From: Macrobrachium rosenbergii
Lineage: Eukaryota > Arthropoda > Malacostraca > Decapoda > Palaemonidae
Direction: 5' to 3'
NCBI RefSeq assembly: GCF_040412425.1
Contig: NC_089789.1
Location: 38,567,106-38,631,105 of the forward strand
DNA: 64,000 nucleotides
How positions within the stretch are numbered: position 1 is the stretch's first letter; each line of letters opens with the position of its first letter. The translations under genes were made by a program, and so were the position numbers. This document shows, one piece after another, positions 60,272 to 64,000 of the stretch. Below the pieces are notes generated by a model, which saw nothing but the letters and a program-made list of their open reading frames with translations, ran no database searches and had not been told where the DNA came from.

Positions 60272-61781
60272 ATGAGCTTGAGAGGCGAAGATGTTCACTT
60301 GGGCCTTGCACTCAACCAACCTAAAAGCTCTCCGTAAGAAACTTTGCGTTGAAGAATTTTTTCCGTTCTCTTCCCCGCGCTTTCTCAAATATTGCTTAGT
60401 TCGTCAAGCATTCCGCTGCTAAATATTCGGTGCTTAGACGTGAAGAGTAACTTCAAAACACAAGTAAACAAATAAACAAATGCGCTAATAGAGCGTTTAC
60501 CTACTTCTAGACCACTCAGCACAATATGATACACGTCGGGCATGAAGTATTTAAACTTTAGAAGTGTATGATACGTGTACGGTAGGAACAATCATAAATA
60601 TTCTATATATATATATATATATGCAAATGTGTCAATTACCTTAGATGTAACGATGCTAGGGAACCTTAAACCAGTCAGTCAACAAGATACACTGACAAGT
60701 CAGCTAATGGGTGATATCTGGCCTTAGCTTCTGGTCGTTTCGCAGGACTGACATGATGTTCAGATAGAATGAAATTCAAATATAATTTTTGGAAACTATC
60801 AAAACTGGTGGAAGAGTCTCCACAAAATCAAAGTACTGAGTCCCGCGGTTGGGGCAAAGCTCAAAGTCTGAAACAGCTAGATATTTAAGATCAAAATCGG
60901 AAACTGTTTTAAGCAGCCCTTAATCTGAAGACGGACCAGCGTTGACGTAGGCACCCTCTCCCCTCCCCTCCCCAAAATAGATAATGGGGTCTGGCTAGGT
61001 AAGGTTACATTAGGGAGTAAAGGTCAGATTAAGTTAGGTTAGGTTAGGTTAAATTTGCGAAGAACTCTATATAATACTTCATCAAAAGCTGTCGTTCCCC
61101 ATCCTTCTTACTTTTATATTAGCCAGTCCCATCGGCCTCTGAATAAAAAAAAACAGGTTTCTCTGTAGATTGAAATGTTTAGTGGTGTTATTTATTTGTT
61201 TACTTGTAACCTCTAACAAACTTTCGACTGTATTTTGTCCTCAATTGCTATAAACTATGTCAAAGAAATGATACTAGACGGCATTTTGTACGTCGTTAAA
61301 AAAAAAAAAGCGCCCGCCGCAACAACCAGCAATTAAGACCCCACTCCAGTTTCTCGTCACCCTCGAAGAGCGTTCTTGAACACGCCCCTATTCCTTCTGC
61401 CCTAATTCAAACCATTCCAGGTCCTGTCAAAAAAGGAATCCTGGAAAATGGGTCTCAAAAAAAAGGAAAGAAAAGAAAAACTGAACTGGTTTACAAGGCG
61501 ACTTCCTGAGGACAGCTATGGGGTAGACACATCAACGCGGGGGCCGGGGGGACAGACAAAGGGGGAGGGGTTCTGACTGTTATGTGAAGTACCTATTCTG
61601 GAAATCTGACGAGAAACTCCCGTGTTTATAGCGCAAACAGACCCAGGCGTAGCCAGCAACCCAGAGAAGTCGGAGCTGAGGAAACGTGGGACGATCTTTT
61701 TTCGGGCTCTAATGAAGCCATTGTGCAAGAGAAGGGCTCCCATAGAGAGTGGGAAAAATGAAGGCGGCTCTTTGCAACTGT

Positions 61782-61816
<35 letters not shown>

Positions 61817-62040
61817 CTCTGAGTCGTTCCTGAGATGAGTTAATTAGTTTGAACTCTTGTCCAATGTGAAATGAGTATTTTTCTTTCTTTTTCTTTTCTT
61901 TTTGCTATTGTGGAGCTGGTTGTCTATATGGCAATTTTTAGGGTCCCAAATGGACGAGGGCTGCTGATAAATTCATGAGTCTTTCTCCCTCTCTGTCATT
62001 CTCTCTCTTCTTCTTCTTCTTCACCATCTTTTTGTGCATG
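60271..62040. other. Mostly unique stretch
   Basis: No supported gene. It holds a short (TA)n at 60603-60622, a (TTAGG)n tract (61034-61051), a GC-richer patch at 61310-61720 with overlapping open frames on both strands, and (GA)n at 61785-61814. Confidence 0.4.
61034..61051 (+). repeat. Short (TTAGG)n tract
   Basis: TTAGGTTAGGTTAGGTTA, three and a half arthropod telomere-type units. Confidence 0.6.
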
Positions 62041-62042
62041 TT

Positions 62043-62360
<318 letters not shown>

Positions 62361-62363
<3 letters not shown>

Positions 62364-62558
62364 CAATATCCACGAAACTTGCCGGAAAGGTACAACTTTC
62401 AGGTTTCTCAGCAAGCTTTAGTGATGCAGTTGCTAGCCTCACACTCTTACTCCAGCAGATGCTTTTACCTATTTACAGCCGGGTGGACTGGTGGAATTTA
62501 AACAAGGATCGACCCACGGAGCTAGCAAATGTGAGCCAGGTGCTGCGTCACACGGGAT

Positions 62559-62565
<7 letters not shown>
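62361..62565 (-). mobile_element. tRNA-derived SINE-like element, minus strand
   Basis: Read on the minus strand: an A-box-like CCCGTGTGACGCAGCACCTG (near 62546) and a B box GGGTCGATCCTTG (near 62508-62520). A body follows with CACCAGTCCACCCGGCTG and GTAAGAGTGTGAGGCTAGCA, and it ends at TTGCAAATA, where (TA)n begins. The head resembles that of 52400-52645 (CCGTGTGG…). Confidence 0.6.
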
Positions 62566-62591
<26 letters not shown>

Positions 62592-62655
62592 CAGTATATA
62601 TATAATGTGTGTGTGTGTTTATATGTACATTATATATATTTATATATATGCATGT

Positions 62656-62709
<54 letters not shown>

Positions 62710-62900
62710 TATATATGTGTGTGTGTGTGGAGATTCTCATATATATAAATATACATACTGTATATCTGTATATACACACACACACATATATATATAGAGA
62801 GAGAGAGAGGGGGAGAGAGAGAGGGGGGGAGAGAGAGAGAGAGAGAGGGAGAGAGAGAGGGGGAGAGAGAGAGGGGGAGGGAGGAGAGAGAGAGAGAGAA
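62561..62900. repeat. Compound (AC)n, (TA)n, (GT)n, (GA)n/(G)n block
   Basis: Successive AC, TA and GT tracts to about 62730, then from 62789 GA tracts interrupted by GGGG runs at roughly regular spacing. Confidence 0.95.
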
Positions 62901-64000
62901 CTTTCTCGTACCATTAAGCCACCGAAATCCCTTTGCTTTTCACACTGGAACTTAAGTTCAAATACACTCATTACGACTTCACTTTTTTTATTGTTCAACT
63001 TTTGCCCACTTATTTACACAAGCATCGTGCCTCTGGGGAAAAATACATTCTTAAAATGACGTTTACAGACATGCATGAAAGCAATGGCATTTCGGTTAAC
63101 TTGGCGCAGAAATTGCGCCTTTCCATATATCTTGTTCACTGTCACTCAACAACGCACATCTCTCTGCTTACGACACGTCCGAAAAACGCCTGAGAATTAT
63201 GCTGCTGAACGAAGCTTTCCGGGAATGGAATACCGTATTACCAAAGTCGGTCTATTTATTTCTTTTCCCGCAGATCGCTCTGATGAAATATGAATTGAAA
63301 GTAAACATTGCGTGCCGGGTACTGAGGAGAGACGCCCAAGGAACGTCGGGTTGTTGTCGTTGTTGCTCTTGATGTTGTTGTTGCTGCTTCTGTTGTTGTT
63401 GTTTGTGAAACATGATCAGAGTTAATTCAGGCTTTATTTTACATATCACTGTCCATGTTGCCCAAGCATTCTTTTTTTTTTTTTTACTATTTGAACGATA
63501 ATTACAATAAGCTATTTTAATAATAATAATAATAATAATAATAATGTCTGGCCTCTAAAAGGACATTAGGCTACCCATCACATCGGCCTAATTTCTCAGT
63601 TCGACCAGAAATTGCGTTTTTTAACCCATATACGAAAATCAATATCAGTTTTTATTTGTTGAAAATTAAGGTTATACCTAGACTATAAAAATAATAAAAT
63701 ATTATAAAAAAGGATTTCATTTGATGCAAAGATCCAAGTGAATTTTTTTTTAGACCCATGGAACGAAAAGGCTTACAAGAAATTAAAAAAAGGACTACAA
63801 CTGATGTGAAGATAAAAATACAACTTCAAAACTCAAGTACATCATGTTTTCCAGCCGTAAAATTTCCTTTATCTGGGGTTGGCAAACATTACCGAATTTT
63901 GTGGGTCATTTTTCTCTGAACGAGAACTTGTGTGGACAGTCCAGTTTTGTTGAAAACCATATCGCGTTTCTGTACTCTTAGATGTAGAAAGGACTGCGAT
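62901..64000. other. Unique stretch with small simple repeats
   Basis: No supported gene. (TTG/CTG)n-like tract at 63346-63405, poly-T at about 63472-63485, (AAT)n at 63517-63545. Open frames at 62933-63293 have no family features; the minus frame at 63252 is poly-Gln from the TTG tract. Confidence 0.45.

Noticed and set aside
61516..61822. Overlapping plus and minus frames in a GC-richer patch
   Set aside because: Neither has recognisable motifs; the plus frame ends in (GA)n.
63252..63449. Poly-Gln protein on the minus strand
   Set aside because: It is a (TTG/CTG)n simple repeat in unsupported context.

Overview
The window looks like nuclear DNA of a decapod crustacean. Only one gene can be named with confidence. 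The rest is dominated by very long (TC)n/(GA)n and (TA)n microsatellites, tRNA-derived SINE-like repeats that run into (TA)n arrays, short (TTAGG)n arthropod telomere-type tracts, and interspersed repeats that I associate with shrimp and crab genomes. That last association is from memory and was not checked. There are no long bacterial-style ORFs; most long open frames here are translated microsatellites.

The named gene lies on the + strand. Two spliced exons (12850-13012 and 24888-25106) encode the C-terminal 126 residues of a B4GAT1-like glycosyltransferase (GT49/LARGE-type family), the Golgi enzyme class that extends the O-mannosyl glycan of dystroglycan. They are separated by an 11.9 kb intron full of microsatellites, with a MITE-like element, a foldback and a hairpin repeat inside it. 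The upstream catalytic exons were not found and probably lie 5' of the window. The 3' UTR carries a degenerate ~34-bp minisatellite and at least two AATAAA signals.

From about 28 to 52 kb the DNA changes character: microsatellites become rare and larger mobile elements and duplications appear. A dead but structurally readable DIRS-type tyrosine-recombinase retrotransposon lies at 32.82-35.46 kb, with both inverted terminal repeats, the internal complementary region, an RNase H/methyltransferase-like remnant and a recombinase remnant. Two adjacent copies of a ~1.6 kb foldback element lie at 37.06-40.09 kb. A diverged ~0.9 kb segmental duplication lies at 49.4/51.1 kb. Splice signals suggest one short plus-strand gene (about 28.4-35.7 kb, with the DIRS element in an intron) and one minus-strand transcription unit (about 49.1 to 45.5 kb) behind a CCAAT-box promoter. 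Both are tentative and I recognise neither product.

From 52 to 64 kb microsatellites dominate again, together with two more SINE-like copies, 54-57 bp minisatellites and palindromes flanked by (ATT)n/(AAT)n. A recurring theme across the window is that minisatellite units carry the (TC)n tracts inside them, so the two repeat scales have grown together.
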